From positions 1 to 24,337 of the forward strand of contig JAITBC010000300.1 in NCBI GenBank assembly GCA_031283785.1: 24,337 bases of DNA. Reading direction: 5' to 3'. The stretch comes from Tannerella sp. GTDB taxonomy: Bacteria; Bacteroidota; Bacteroidia; Bacteroidales; Tannerellaceae. Positions 1 through 7,970 of the stretch are shown piece by piece. Under the pieces are notes generated by a model. It had not been told where the DNA came from. It was given only the letters and a program-made list of their open reading frames with translations, and ran no database searches. Both the position numbers and the translations under genes were made by a program. Every line of letters starts with the position of its first letter. The first letter of the stretch is position 1.

Positions 1-30
1 AGGCAATAGACAGGTCGTTACAGAAAACTG

Positions 31-249
31 TTAATCACGAAAATAAAAAAGACTTGAGTACATTGTTAGCATTGAATTTTCAACTTTATGATAATGCAAT
101 TTATAACCGAGCATAGTATCGATTACCTGTGAATATAATTCCATTGAGTTCCGATGTTTGTTTTCCAAATTCAGATATGTTATGCCCAGCGTAATTATAG
201 CCATAAACAAAAACACCGAAGAGATCTTCCATATCGCCGATCCTTTCAT
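31..249 (-). CDS. small membrane-anchored protein, downstream partner of the beta-propeller gene
   Basis: A 72-residue protein with one hydrophobic segment at about residues 8-25 after a short basic start (MKGSAIWK), then a polar, probably exported tail. Its ATG (249-247) overlaps the stop of the restored beta-propeller frame (248-246) as ATGA, so the two are translationally coupled. I do not recognise a defined family. Short membrane-anchored proteins, some with a thioredoxin-like C-terminus, are commonly found beside 6-bladed propeller genes in Bacteroidales. The stop at 33-31 may be premature: re-reading in the -1 frame from about position 34 gives an open frame to the window edge (LTVFCNDLSIA). 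The real gene could therefore be longer and frameshifted. The coupling makes the start secure; the end and function are uncertain. Confidence 0.5.
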   Translation of the reverse strand: MKGSAIWKISSVFLFMAIITLGITYLNLENKHRNSMELYSQVIDTMLGYKLHYHKVENSMLTMYSSLFYFRD

Positions 250-1441
250 TGCGTAACCTCCGGGACTTTTATTGAAAAAGATATGATTAACGGATTATCG
301 TCAACATTCGTATTTTGCAAATACTTTTTCAATTTGCTTTCCGGCATGCCGGATAATGTTTGACTGTCGGATAATACTTTGTTTAGTCTGTAAAAATTGG
401 GAGATGAATAAAAAACATCCCCCCTCGCGCAATGGATATTTCTCAGGAAAAGATTGCTGATGTTTTTATCTTTAGACAGTTTATCCGTATCAATGACAAG
501 GCTCTTCCCTGTTCGCTTGTCATAAAACAGGTGAACATCTCCTCCGTCCTTTCAAATATTGTATAAAGATAATTATCCATATCAATCACACTGCCCCAAG
601 AGACGATATAGCCGCTATTCTGTTTCTCTTTAAAATCATCTTGTTCTCCAAAGAGCAACGTCATCTTTTTCCGCTCTTTTTGGGAGAGCATCCTGTAATC
701 GGATTTATTATGAAATGCGTAATACGGACGAACTATCCTATCTTTAATGCAATAAATCGTGTCGCTCAATGTCGGCTGATAAAAAATCGTTCCGTCGGCA
801 TGACAGTCAATAGACAAGGCTGAAAGTCTTGTTATTTTTTTTGTCTTCAAAGGAATTTGCGCCGAAACAAAGCGGCAATCCTTATCAAGGAAGTGAACGC
901 AATTTTTCCGCATTTCCGGTTCGTTATATCGTTCATTATCGTTAGAGAAAAAATTTATAAATCCATCTGCGCCGTCAGATGCAATATGTTCCCGATCAAA
1001 ACCAATTGAAATAACCTGTTCCTGCCGCCCATCCTCATTATAAATAAACAACTTTTTCGAAAATCCATCGCTAATCAATATTTTATTATGGACAGGATCT
1101 ACTTCGAAACCGGTTATGTGAATATATTCGTTTGGCCCCTGTCCCGTATCTGATATTTTACTGATGAATTTCCCCTCTTTGGTAAATATAAAAACCTTAT
1201 TGAAATTTTGGTTTAATATAAAAAAACGACCATTCATTATTTTCATCATTGCTATTTCGTCTATTAACGCCTCATTAGTCACTTCTAATCGTATCGTGTC
1301 ATAATCGGCTATGAAACTCATAAAATCGTCCGACGGATTTACTATCTCAATCGTTGTTCCGCTAAAATCCGTCTGATGTTTCCGGTCGGTGCAAGAAAAT
1401 AATATGACGGCTATTATAGAAAAAAATACGTTCCTATTCAT
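246..1441 (-). pseudogene. 6-bladed beta-propeller lipoprotein (DUF4934-like), frameshifted near its 3' end
   Basis: The start ATG at 1441 gives a lipoprotein signal with a Cys17 lipobox (ILFSC). The body has propeller-blade features: a GQGPNEY motif followed by a segment of the GFEVDP..KILISD type. This is the pattern of Bacteroidota 6-bladed beta-propeller lipoproteins, which are exported and of unknown ligand. The uninterrupted frame stops at 443 after an unlikely tail. A different frame resumes exactly at about 541-552, reading DVHLFYDKRTGKSLVIDTDK and onward, and stays open to a TGA at 248-246. One base is missing there, which would restore about 398 residues, a normal length for the family. 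This is either a real inactivating mutation or an assembly error; the neighbouring IS is also degenerate. It lies downstream of the NVEAL-like gene, separated by a strong hairpin, and is coupled by ATGA to the small gene that follows. Confidence 0.75.
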
Positions 1442-1475
1442 CCTTTGCTATTTTTATTCTGTCTTATTGATTAAA

Positions 1476-1524
1476 AAAGGCATATTCTACACTCATGGTT
1501 TCAATATGAAGAGAATATGCCTTT
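1476..1524 (-). terminator. perfect 13-bp hairpin with T-tract, terminator or attenuator between NVEAL-like and propeller genes
   Basis: On the minus strand the arms AAAGGCATATTCT (1524-1512) and AGAATATGCCTTT (1488-1476) are exact complements, and the sequence runs on into TTTAAT. The 23-nt loop holds a smaller TTCA/TGAA stem. It starts 11 nt after the stop of the upstream gene, and no promoter is visible before the propeller gene at 1441. The simplest reading is partial termination or mRNA stabilisation, giving more of the upstream peptide transcript than of the propeller transcript. Confidence 0.7.
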
Positions 1525-1535
1525 AAAATTAATAG

Positions 1536-2183
1536 TTATGGCGCCGCACAATCTGGGCAACTTACGAATTTGTTTCCTGGACGACACGATGGTCTTTTAC
1601 CGTTTATTTCAGTACTTCCTAATGCCATCACGCAGTCTGCTCCATAATTCCATATTTCATGGTTTTTTTCCGGTTCAGTTCCATTATTGCTGCTACTACC
1701 CGATCCGCTACCACTTCCGGATCCGCTACCGGAACCCGAACCGCTACCTCCACCGGAAGAATTGGATTGCGCCAATACTTCCACGTGCAAGTTTCCGTCC
1801 GTAATGCCATAATTATTGAGGGCGTGCCGAATATTTAATCCCAGCATAAGCGCTAACGCCCCTACTCCTAAAATTGTCAATTTAAAATCTGTATGAAACG
1901 GGAGAGGGTCATACCCAAAAAGCGAATACAGACTAAGATATAACAATTCATTGAGCGGTGCATATTGGCCATGGTAAAAGTCGGTGAATATAGCCCACAT
2001 GTTCTTTCCGGTAAAACCGCTGCCGGTGTAATAGTTCATTACCACCCACTGATCGTCCCAGTAATAGAGGAAATCATTTCCAAGAATCGGGAAATAAACA
2101 GCTACTGTTGCACAAATCGGTGCAACAATTAGAATAGCAGGTTTGCCGATAAATTCCTTAATCTTAATCATGTATCGATACAT
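1536..2183 (-). CDS. chimeric gene: GT-C glycosyltransferase N-terminus fused to an NVEAL-like exported peptide
   Basis: A 215-residue open frame made of two unrelated parts. Residues 1 to about 102 resemble the start of a GT39/TPR-type membrane glycosyltransferase: first TM at about 14-34, then a WDDQW acidic motif in the first outer loop and the stretch LFGYDPLPFH. In intact relatives this stretch leads into further TM helices. Here it passes at once into FKLTILGVGALALMLGLNIR, the leader-like hydrophobic segment of an NVEAL-type peptide, followed by HVEVLAQSNSS, a Gly-Ser tract of about 20 residues, and a C-terminal domain with four cysteines (the last motif is CPDC). The peptide part has no ATG of its own near its expected start, so it should be made only as a fusion. 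Translation may start at the second Met (2171). The frame is intact and has its own promoter. NVEAL function is unknown; the assignment rests on recognition by eye. Confidence 0.7.
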   Translation of the reverse strand: MYRYMIKIKEFIGKPAILIVAPICATVAVYFPILGNDFLYYWDDQWVVMNYYTGSGFTGKNMWAIFTDFYHGQYAPLNELLYLSLYSLFGYDPLPFHTDFKLTILGVGALALMLGLNIRHALNNYGITDGNLHVEVLAQSNSSGGGSGSGSGSGSGSGSGSGSSSNNGTEPEKNHEIWNYGADCVMALGSTEINGKRPSCRPGNKFVSCPDCAAP

Positions 2184-2249
2184 GCGAACAGTCGAACGGA
2201 ACGTAATTGCATTTTTCCTTTATCTCTGTTTATTTTCAACAAATCGCTG

Positions 2250-2281
2250 CAAAAGTATACAGAAAATTTCATTTCTTCAAA
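2250..2281 (-). promoter_or_regulatory. sigma-ABfr promoter of the chimeric NVEAL-like gene
   Basis: On the minus strand, TTTG (2281-2278), a 20-nt spacer and TACTTTTG (2257-2250) match the Bacteroides consensus TTTG-N19-21-TAnnTTTG at every fixed base. Transcription would start near 2243 and leave a leader of about 60 nt. The -33 box lies only 17 bp from the end of the insertion sequence, so the IS landed just upstream without removing it. Confidence 0.75.
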
Positions 2282-2298
2282 TTTTAATACTGCAGATT

Positions 2299-2313
2299 CA
2301 GGGCTGACGCATC
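2299..2313 (+). repeat. IS left terminal inverted repeat
   Basis: CAGGGCTGACGCATC, an exact inverted copy of the right end at 3464-3478. The match stops at base 16. Confidence 0.9.
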
Positions 2314-2368
2314 AAAATTTATTTGGAAATAGAAGAAAAAGCATTATCTTTCCGCCCCAAAAAGCACT

Positions 2369-3464
2369 ATGAAAAGTCCGATGAGTTATTTTTCGAATAT
2401 AAGAGATTCCCGTGTAGAACGCACACGCGAGCATGATTTGGAAGACATTATGTTTATCGCTATTGCATCGATAATATGCGGAGCAGAGAGTTGGTATGAT
2501 ATGGAAGAGTTCGGTAAGGCGAAAGAAGAATGGTTGAAAACATTTTTGCGCCTTCCGGGAGGGATTCCTTCTCATGACACCTTTAACCGTGTGTTTTCCG
2601 CCCTTGATCCGGTCGAGTTGGAGAAGGGATTTGTTGATTGGACACAGGCTGTCGCCAGTTTATCGGCAGGAGAAGTAGTGGCCATAGACGGCAAGAGTAT
2701 GCGTGGAACAAGGGTTCAGGGAAACAAAAGTATTGTGCATATGGTCAGTGCCTGGGCGCCCAGAGAATCACCTGACTCTTGGTCAGGTAAAGGTGGAAGA
2801 AAAGAGCAATGAGATCACCGCCATTCCCCGCCTGTTGGAAGTGTTAGTGCTGAAAGGTTGCATTGTTACCATAGATGCTATGGGTTGCCAAAAGGAGATT
2901 GCCTCAAAAATCATAGAGAAAGAAGCGGATTATATTCTGGCCTTGAAAGGGAATCAGGGTCATTTGTTGGAACAGGCAGAAGATTCTTTTCGTTTCCTCC
3001 AGCCCGTTTCGTAGGATGAGCAGACGGATGCAGGTCATGGCCGGGTGGAGTGGCGCCGCTGCTTAGTCATAAACGACCTCTCCCTGATAGAACATGCCGG
3101 CGAGTGGGAAGGGTTGCAATGCCTTGTAAAAGTGGAATCGACACGCTACTTCAAATGCAGCGGCAAGGAAGAAACAGACACTCGCCTGTACATTACTTCT
3201 CTTAAAGCGGATGCAAAATTGCTCAATAATGCCATCCGTTATCACTGGTCGATAGAAAATTCCCTGCACTGGGTGCTTGACGTGGCCTTTGATGAAGACA
3301 ACAGTCGAAAAAGAAGCGGATTTGCCGCACAAAATTATTCCATTCTCAACCGCATCGCGTTGAATCTGCTTAAAAACGAAAAAACGACCAAAGTCGGTGT
3401 CAGAGGTAAACGATTAAAAGCCGGATGGGACAACCAATATCTTTGTAAACTCCTAAAAAATTAG
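2369..3464 (+). pseudogene. ISAs1-family DDE transposase, broken by one frameshift and one nonsense codon
   Basis: Three collinear pieces together cover an ISAs1 transposase of about 364 residues. Piece 1 starts at 2369 and carries the first catalytic Asp in [11 protein letters not shown] (Asp107). Near 2759-2761 an extra C in a CCC run shifts the frame: SAWAP is followed in the next frame by [18 protein letters not shown]. Piece 2 carries the second Asp in [10 protein letters not shown] and ends at an in-frame TAG (3012-3014). Piece 3 continues in the same frame (DEQTDAGHGR) and holds the HWSIENSLHWVLD motif with the likely catalytic Glu. The natural stop TAG overlaps the right inverted repeat. 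The protein could not be made whole without both a frameshift and readthrough, so transposition is not expected unless supplied in trans. Confidence 0.9.
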
Positions 3465-3478
3465 ATGCGTCAGCCCTG
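3464..3478 (-). repeat. IS right terminal inverted repeat
   Basis: GATGCGTCAGCCCTG on the plus strand, the exact reverse complement of the left end. The transposase stop codon ends on its first base. The 121 bp from here to the next gene (3479-3599) hold no gene or convincing signal. Confidence 0.9.
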
Positions 3479-3599
3479 CCGTAAAAATGATGGAGATGCA
3501 AATAATTCATGTGAGTTTGACGAGGAGACGGTTTTCTCCCGGCGTGTCGGTATGACGTCTCTTATTGCTGGGGCAAAAAAGATAATTTTTTCTGAAAGA

Positions 3600-5153
3600 T
3601 CATTCTGCGATTAGAATTTCATGGAGGTTATGGATGATGGTTTCGGTAAGATTTTCTTCCGGCAGGATGATGTTGAAGTTGTTCCAGAAATTTACGTCGT
3701 AGCCGTGTTTTGTTTCGGCGAAAATGCGGGTCGGCGACAGCCGTTCGTTGCGAGGGAAAGGTTTTACGTCCGCCGTGTCGATTTTGCAAGTCGCCATCTC
3801 AAACCAGAAATTCAGCGGCGTACCGAACAGGCGGTTTTTGCGGCGTACTTTAAACCGTATGTCTCCGCGTATATGGTTAATATGGTAAATCCCGTTTCCC
3901 GCCGGTTTGTATGAGACGGTGTATCCGGCATGTTGCAGGTCTATCTTCAGGCCGGAGGCTTTTTTGTCGACAAACATATTCGTTGCCTTGCTTATCCTGA
4001 CGGGGTTTACTTGGAAACGGATTTCAACTAACGCTTTGGTTTCCCTCTCAATGAACAGCTCTCCTGTATAAAGTGGCTCTTTGATATATTCTTTCTGCCG
4101 GAACATGATGACGTTGACAATACGGCCGTCAATTATATCCAAGCCTTTATGAGCGTAGAGATACGAGGATTCACTGTCGGGATTAATAAATTCAGGCAAT
4201 TCTTTCATGATATCCAATATTAAGCATGAGTTGATGCCGGATCTCATTTTCGGGAAGATCGTATCGGTTTTCTGCCGGTCGATGAAACGGCGTTTTTTTA
4301 TCAGTTTTACCTGCTCGTCCGCAGCAGGGTTGTTATACCCCGTTTTATATACCTGAATTACGGATTCCGTCAAGTCTATGTTTTTATGGCGATGTTCGAT
4401 ACCTTCCCTGTAGAATGACGTCAGGTAGACGGGGACGGATGAATAATTAACCGGGCGGTTGTTGAGCATGTCGGTCAGTATTTGCATGGGGTTGGCGTAT
4501 CTTACAATAATTTCCTGTAGCGGGATAAATTGCGGTTTTAGCGACAGGTCAATATTTTTACCGTTCGACAGTTCCATGTCAATATCTATGCTTTCGTATC
4601 CGATATGTGAGAAACGTACTTTATGCCGTCGGAGAGAATCCGGCAGTGTCAGTTGAAATGCTCCGTCCTGATTGCTGACGGTTCCGATCGTTGTGTTCGG
4701 TATGCCGACGGATGCGAAAGCCACCGGATCGCCGGTTTCATTGTCGGATAGCGTTCCTTCAATTGTAAAATACGGACTGTTGACGGGGGCTTTTTCCTGT
4801 ATGTAGACTTCGGAACGGTCATCCGGTAATCGTAACAGCACATATTCGCCTCGCAGATCTAATATCAGACGGTTATTTCCGGTAATCAGGTAAATGGCGT
4901 TGCGCAGTGTATAGTCGCCTTCCGGCGCTTTTATCTTTTTGTCGTTATTTATGATTTGGCTGTCGTATACAAAGAAATAACCGGACTGTTCGGAAATATC
5001 TTTCAGTAATTCAAAAATGGAGACTGTCTTTCCGGAGATATGCACGATTTTGTTAAATGCATCGTCGTCATCAGCCTGCATGTATGTCGTTGTGAAGCAG
5101 ATAAATAAGCAGGCGATGAGGCGACGTGGGTATATATTTCCTGTTTGCGTCAT
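3600..5153 (-). CDS. STN + CarboxypepD_reg-like exported protein, no TonB-receptor barrel
   Basis: A 517-residue protein with an N-terminal signal (hydrophobic core at about 11-24, LIACLFICFTTTY). Residues ~36-108 form an STN (secretin/TonB short N-terminal) domain with the usual order VSIFELLKDISEQSGYFF. Residues ~128-212 form a CarboxypepD_reg-like beta-sandwich (TIEGTLSDNETGDPVAFASV, then FSHIGYES). The remaining ~300 residues match the C-terminal region of its paralogue at 6699-7970: both have an 'N..M.T.FYRE' segment, 'Y.N.' after an SEAVIEIY-like stretch, and a final FW..(F/Y)NII.PEE/TES. There is no plug or 22-strand receptor domain. It is the last gene of the sigma/FecR operon (6-nt gap after FecR), the place where a TonB receptor usually stands. 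An STN domain usually passes a signal to FecR, so this protein may be a sensor or the regulated output. Confidence 0.78.
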   Translation of the reverse strand: MTQTGNIYPRRLIACLFICFTTTYMQADDDDAFNKIVHISGKTVSIFELLKDISEQSGYFFVYDSQIINNDKKIKAPEGDYTLRNAIYLITGNNRLILDLRGEYVLLRLPDDRSEVYIQEKAPVNSPYFTIEGTLSDNETGDPVAFASVGIPNTTIGTVSNQDGAFQLTLPDSLRRHKVRFSHIGYESIDIDMELSNGKNIDLSLKPQFIPLQEIIVRYANPMQILTDMLNNRPVNYSSVPVYLTSFYREGIEHRHKNIDLTESVIQVYKTGYNNPAADEQVKLIKKRRFIDRQKTDTIFPKMRSGINSCLILDIMKELPEFINPDSESSYLYAHKGLDIIDGRIVNVIMFRQKEYIKEPLYTGELFIERETKALVEIRFQVNPVRISKATNMFVDKKASGLKIDLQHAGYTVSYKPAGNGIYHINHIRGDIRFKVRRKNRLFGTPLNFWFEMATCKIDTADVKPFPRNERLSPTRIFAETKHGYDVNFWNNFNIILPEENLTETIIHNLHEILIAE

Positions 5154-5159
5154 GCGAAA

Positions 5160-6044
5160 CTATTTTTTTTTGGAAATATAAATTATATCATCTTTCTGCG
5201 AGTATTGAAGGCTCAAAACCATACAGATTATCTCCGCCGTTTCGGGCAGGTTATTTTCAAAACTGACAGGCATTGTCAATAAACGGTTTTCGAGTTCCGG
5301 GTCGATTTTCAGGCGGATGGAACCCGAATGTGCATTTATGATTGAGACAATGTTACCCAGACGTTCGTCTTTGAAATGGATTCTGCGGAAGCGTCCGGCG
5401 ACCTGGCGATTGACGGTTTTGCTCAGTTGCCGCCGTCCGGAGTCGAGGGATACGGTTTCGCCGACTTTTACGGAAACCGTCTGTCGCCGTGTTTTCAGGG
5501 ATACGCGCACTTCACCGTCGCGTACCGATAATGAAAAGGAAGAAGGATCATTACTTTTTACGTTAAAAGCCGTTCCGGTTACTTCTATGGTTGCCGGATC
5601 CGTATCAATAAAAAACGGACATCCGTCGTTCTTGTTTATCTCAAAAAACGCTTCTCCGTTTAATGTGACTTCGCGTTTATTTTCGTCAAATTTATCGGGA
5701 TACGTAAGTGATGTCTGCCCCGATAAATAGACTACCGAGCCGTCATGAAGCATTGTCGCTAATGTTGGCGCATTCGCTTCGTTATGTAAAACCAATAACT
5801 TTCTTTCGGGAGCGCCGGCGTGATTTACCATATATAAGATAGAAAAAACGCTTGTTAATAAAACGGCGACAGCTGCGGTCGCCATCCGGATGAGAGAGGC
5901 GTTTTTCCGGAATAGATTAGCCGGCACATTTCCGTGCGCGTTTGCCGTGCGCTTTTCGGGAAGTAATCCGTCCTGTTTAAGACGGTTGCACAAATGCCCC
6001 CACGCTATATCTGTGATGATATCTTCTTTTCTTTTAATAATCAT
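5160..6044 (-). CDS. FecR-type anti-sigma factor / sigma regulator
   Basis: A 294-residue inner-membrane protein. Residues 1-51 are cytoplasmic and would bind the sigma factor. One TM helix spans about 52-73. Residues ~95-185 are the periplasmic FecR domain, with TLATMLHDGSVVYLSGQTSL, the strand GEAFFEI and the GTAFNV motif. Residues ~222-293 are the DUF4974 domain typical of Bacteroidota FecR proteins, ending in IIYISKKK. It starts 2 nt after the sigma gene stops and lies upstream of the STN protein, the usual order sigma-FecR-effector. Known relatives hold the ECF sigma factor inactive until an outer-membrane partner signals through its STN domain. Family assignment is firm; the signal is unknown. 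Confidence 0.9.
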   Translation of the reverse strand: MIIKRKEDIITDIAWGHLCNRLKQDGLLPEKRTANAHGNVPANLFRKNASLIRMATAAVAVLLTSVFSILYMVNHAGAPERKLLVLHNEANAPTLATMLHDGSVVYLSGQTSLTYPDKFDENKREVTLNGEAFFEINKNDGCPFFIDTDPATIEVTGTAFNVKSNDPSSFSLSVRDGEVRVSLKTRRQTVSVKVGETVSLDSGRRQLSKTVNRQVAGRFRRIHFKDERLGNIVSIINAHSGSIRLKIDPELENRLLTMPVSFENNLPETAEIICMVLSLQYSQKDDIIYISKKK

Positions 6045-6046
6045 GA

Positions 6047-6592
6047 TTATAAGTATAATTTTTCTATTTCTCGCCGTAATGTTTTGTAAGCTTTTGTCAT
6101 TTCCGCTTCTACCGTTTTTACGGAGATGGAAAATCTTTCGGCGATTTCTTTATATTTTTTCCCTTCCATCCGGTGCATTTTGAATATCTGCATGCGCCGT
6201 TCGGGCAGTTTATTCAGTGTGATATTGATTAGCTGTTCCAGTTCTTTGTATTCTAAATATTCCTGAGGAGAAGGTTCGCTTGCCTCCTGCACCTCGTGAT
6301 ATATGTTTTCTACATAACGTTCGTGTACCGATAGCATTTCCAGGTAACGAAGCGACTGGTTTCTTACCGCTCCGTAAAGGTAGTTTTTAACGGAACGCAG
6401 GATCCGAATATTTTCACGTTCTTTCCAGATGTTGTAAAAAACATCCTGCACTACTTCTTCCGAGATTTCTTTACGTCCGGTTATGCCCGAAGAATATATA
6501 CAGAGAGGCATATAATATTGACGAAAGACTTTTTCAAATGTCTTGATATCGCCTTCTTTGATCTTTCCGAATATGAGAATATCATTAAGCAT
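6047..6592 (-). CDS. ECF RNA polymerase sigma factor, FecI-like
   Basis: A 181-residue sigma-70 family protein of normal ECF length. Region 2 (about 15-90) has FEKVFRQYYMPLCIYSS, VVQDVFYNIWKERE and a YLYGAVRNQSLRYL segment. Region 4 (about 118-175) has LNKLPERRMQIFKMHRMEGK, then the helix-turn-helix YKEIAERFSISVKTVEAEM. Between them is a short acidic linker with SPQEYLEY. It is followed after 2 nt by FecR. A sigma-ABfr promoter sits just upstream, so the operon has a basal supply independent of the sigma factor. Its target promoters cannot be seen directly; the flanking CarboxypepD_reg genes are the natural candidates. Confidence 0.92.
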   Translation of the reverse strand: MLNDILIFGKIKEGDIKTFEKVFRQYYMPLCIYSSGITGRKEISEEVVQDVFYNIWKERENIRILRSVKNYLYGAVRNQSLRYLEMLSVHERYVENIYHEVQEASEPSPQEYLEYKELEQLINITLNKLPERRMQIFKMHRMEGKKYKEIAERFSISVKTVEAEMTKAYKTLRREIEKLYL

Positions 6593-6621
6593 AAAAAACC
6601 GGCTTTATTTGATTGAAGAAT

Positions 6622-6652
6622 CAAAAATACATGAAAATATCGGGATTTTCAA
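6622..6652 (-). promoter_or_regulatory. sigma-ABfr promoter of the sigma/FecR/STN operon
   Basis: Minus strand: TTG (6652-6650), a 20-nt spacer, then TATTTTTG (6629-6622). This matches TAnnTTTG fully and the -33 box at three of four bases. The start site would be near 6615, about 23 nt before the sigma ATG. It lies in the 106-bp gap after the upstream paralogue gene. Confidence 0.65.
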
Positions 6653-6698
6653 GCACGGAGAATGAAAAACTGTTTTTCACAAAGGAAATGCATAAAAT

Positions 6699-7970
6699 TT
6701 ATTGTGATGTCCGGTATTGTTTTTTTAATTTAGTCACTGCATTCTCCAATGATTCCGTAGGTTCAATGATATTATACATACCCCAGAAATTTTCATCCTG
6801 ATACAGTGCAACTTCCTGACTTAAGGACTGGCGTGTCGAAAAGGCTTCCCTTGCAGGTATTCGGGCGACATTCCGATCTTCCCTGTCGGTAATCACCGTT
6901 TCGCCGCATACGGTATAATTTGTAGCGAACAGTCTGCGTTTCCAGTCGCATTTGAATTTAATCTCGTTGCGGATATAATTCAGGTATGTTTTGTTTTCTT
7001 GCAGTTTGTATGTAACCACGTATGATACTTCTTCGGGTGTGAAACGTAATCCACGGGGCTTTTCGATTAATATGGCATTGGTTACTTTCTGTTTATCGCG
7101 CATGTCGATTTTAAATTCGGCACGCGTGAACGACAATGTCTCCCGGTCGATATAAAACGTACCGATATACAGCGGATAAGGCAATATCATCTGGGGTTCG
7201 AAATGGACTGCATATTGCAGGCGGTCGTCGATAGAGGTTGTTTCACCCATCTTGTATGTATAATATTGGATAAGCTCCGGTTCCAGCAGGAAATACGGAT
7301 TTTTAACGACATCCATGTATACCGTCATGTTTGGGCCGCCCTGCAGTTTTACGCTCAGCGTGTCGGATACTTTAGGGCTTATCAGTTTACGCCCCTTGAG
7401 TATTTTAACCCGGTCCAGGTCTGCAGACTGGTTATAAGGCCCTTTGTATATTTCGATGACGGCTTCCGAGATGTTTATGTATTTGCGTCGTTTTTGAATG
7501 GTTTCCCTGTAAAATCCCGTCAGCATGTTCGGATTTAAAACGTAATTGTCTTCCACTTTTTCAAGCGCCGCTTTTATCAGGTCGCGGGGATTTCTCCAGC
7601 TAAAGACCTGTATTTCGTTCAACTGGTATGACTCCGGGACGATGAAAAAAGTTTGTCCTTCCTGTTTTTTTTCGTTGATAGAAATTTTTGCATTGTAGTA
7701 ACCGATACAGGAGAAGCGTATTTCCTTTACATTCAAGTCTTTATTTATTTTAAGAGTAAATTCTCCGTCCTCATTTGTGATAGTACCCACATTGACGCCT
7801 GCCGCCGATACGTTGACGTATTCGACTGTCTTCTTTGATCTTATATCCTTCACTACACCGCTGATTATGTAGAAGTCGGCGGAATTGTCCTGCGCACCGG
7901 CCGGAATGTCGCTGCCCGATAACATTATAATCAGTATCAGGCTCATTGATAATAAATGTTTTGCTTCCAT
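6699..7970 (-). CDS. CarboxypepD_reg-like exported protein, paralogue of the STN protein
   Basis: A 423-residue protein with a signal peptide (LLSMSLILIIMLSGS, likely cut after AGA near residue 26). Residues ~33-115 form a CarboxypepD_reg-like domain (YIISGVVKDIRSKKTVEYVNV, TNEDGEFTLKI, FSCIGYY). The rest is homologous over its length to the C-terminal ~300 residues of the protein at 3600-5153, including the segments FYRET.QKRRKYIN, SEAVIEIYKGPYNQ and the terminal FWGMYNIIEPTESL. It lacks the STN domain. It precedes the sigma gene on the same strand, and its 143-bp upstream gap is shared with a divergent gene. I see no sigma-ABfr site for it, which fits control by the neighbouring ECF sigma factor, though that is inference. 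Probable periplasmic or outer-membrane protein of unknown role. Confidence 0.75.
   Translation of the reverse strand: MEAKHLLSMSLILIIMLSGSDIPAGAQDNSADFYIISGVVKDIRSKKTVEYVNVSAAGVNVGTITNEDGEFTLKINKDLNVKEIRFSCIGYYNAKISINEKKQEGQTFFIVPESYQLNEIQVFSWRNPRDLIKAALEKVEDNYVLNPNMLTGFYRETIQKRRKYINISEAVIEIYKGPYNQSADLDRVKILKGRKLISPKVSDTLSVKLQGGPNMTVYMDVVKNPYFLLEPELIQYYTYKMGETTSIDDRLQYAVHFEPQMILPYPLYIGTFYIDRETLSFTRAEFKIDMRDKQKVTNAILIEKPRGLRFTPEEVSYVVTYKLQENKTYLNYIRNEIKFKCDWKRRLFATNYTVCGETVITDREDRNVARIPAREAFSTRQSLSQEVALYQDENFWGMYNIIEPTESLENAVTKLKKQYRTSQ

Larger units (their letters stand above)
2299..3478 (+). mobile_element. ISAs1-family insertion sequence, full length but inactive
   Basis: The element is bounded by perfect 15-bp terminal inverted repeats beginning CAGGGCTGACGCATC and is 1180 bp long, normal for the family. 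It holds one transposase gene broken by a frameshift and a stop codon. The ten bases on either side (actgcagatt and ccgtaaaaat) do not form the 8-10 bp direct repeat expected of this family. The flanks have therefore diverged or been rearranged since insertion. It sits between the NVEAL-like locus and the ECF sigma/FecR cluster. Confidence 0.88.

Noticed and set aside
1628..1810. Second minus-strand frame over the Gly-Ser tract
   Set aside because: An out-of-frame reading of the low-complexity repeat, with Val-Ala-Asp runs and no leader; the long chimeric frame explains the DNA.
2289..3488. Target-site duplication around the IS
   Set aside because: The flanking 8-10 bp on the two sides share no more than scattered bases.
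3530..3560. GGAGA/TCTCC stem downstream of the STN protein gene
   Set aside because: Five pairs, no T-tract on the coding strand, so not a convincing terminator.
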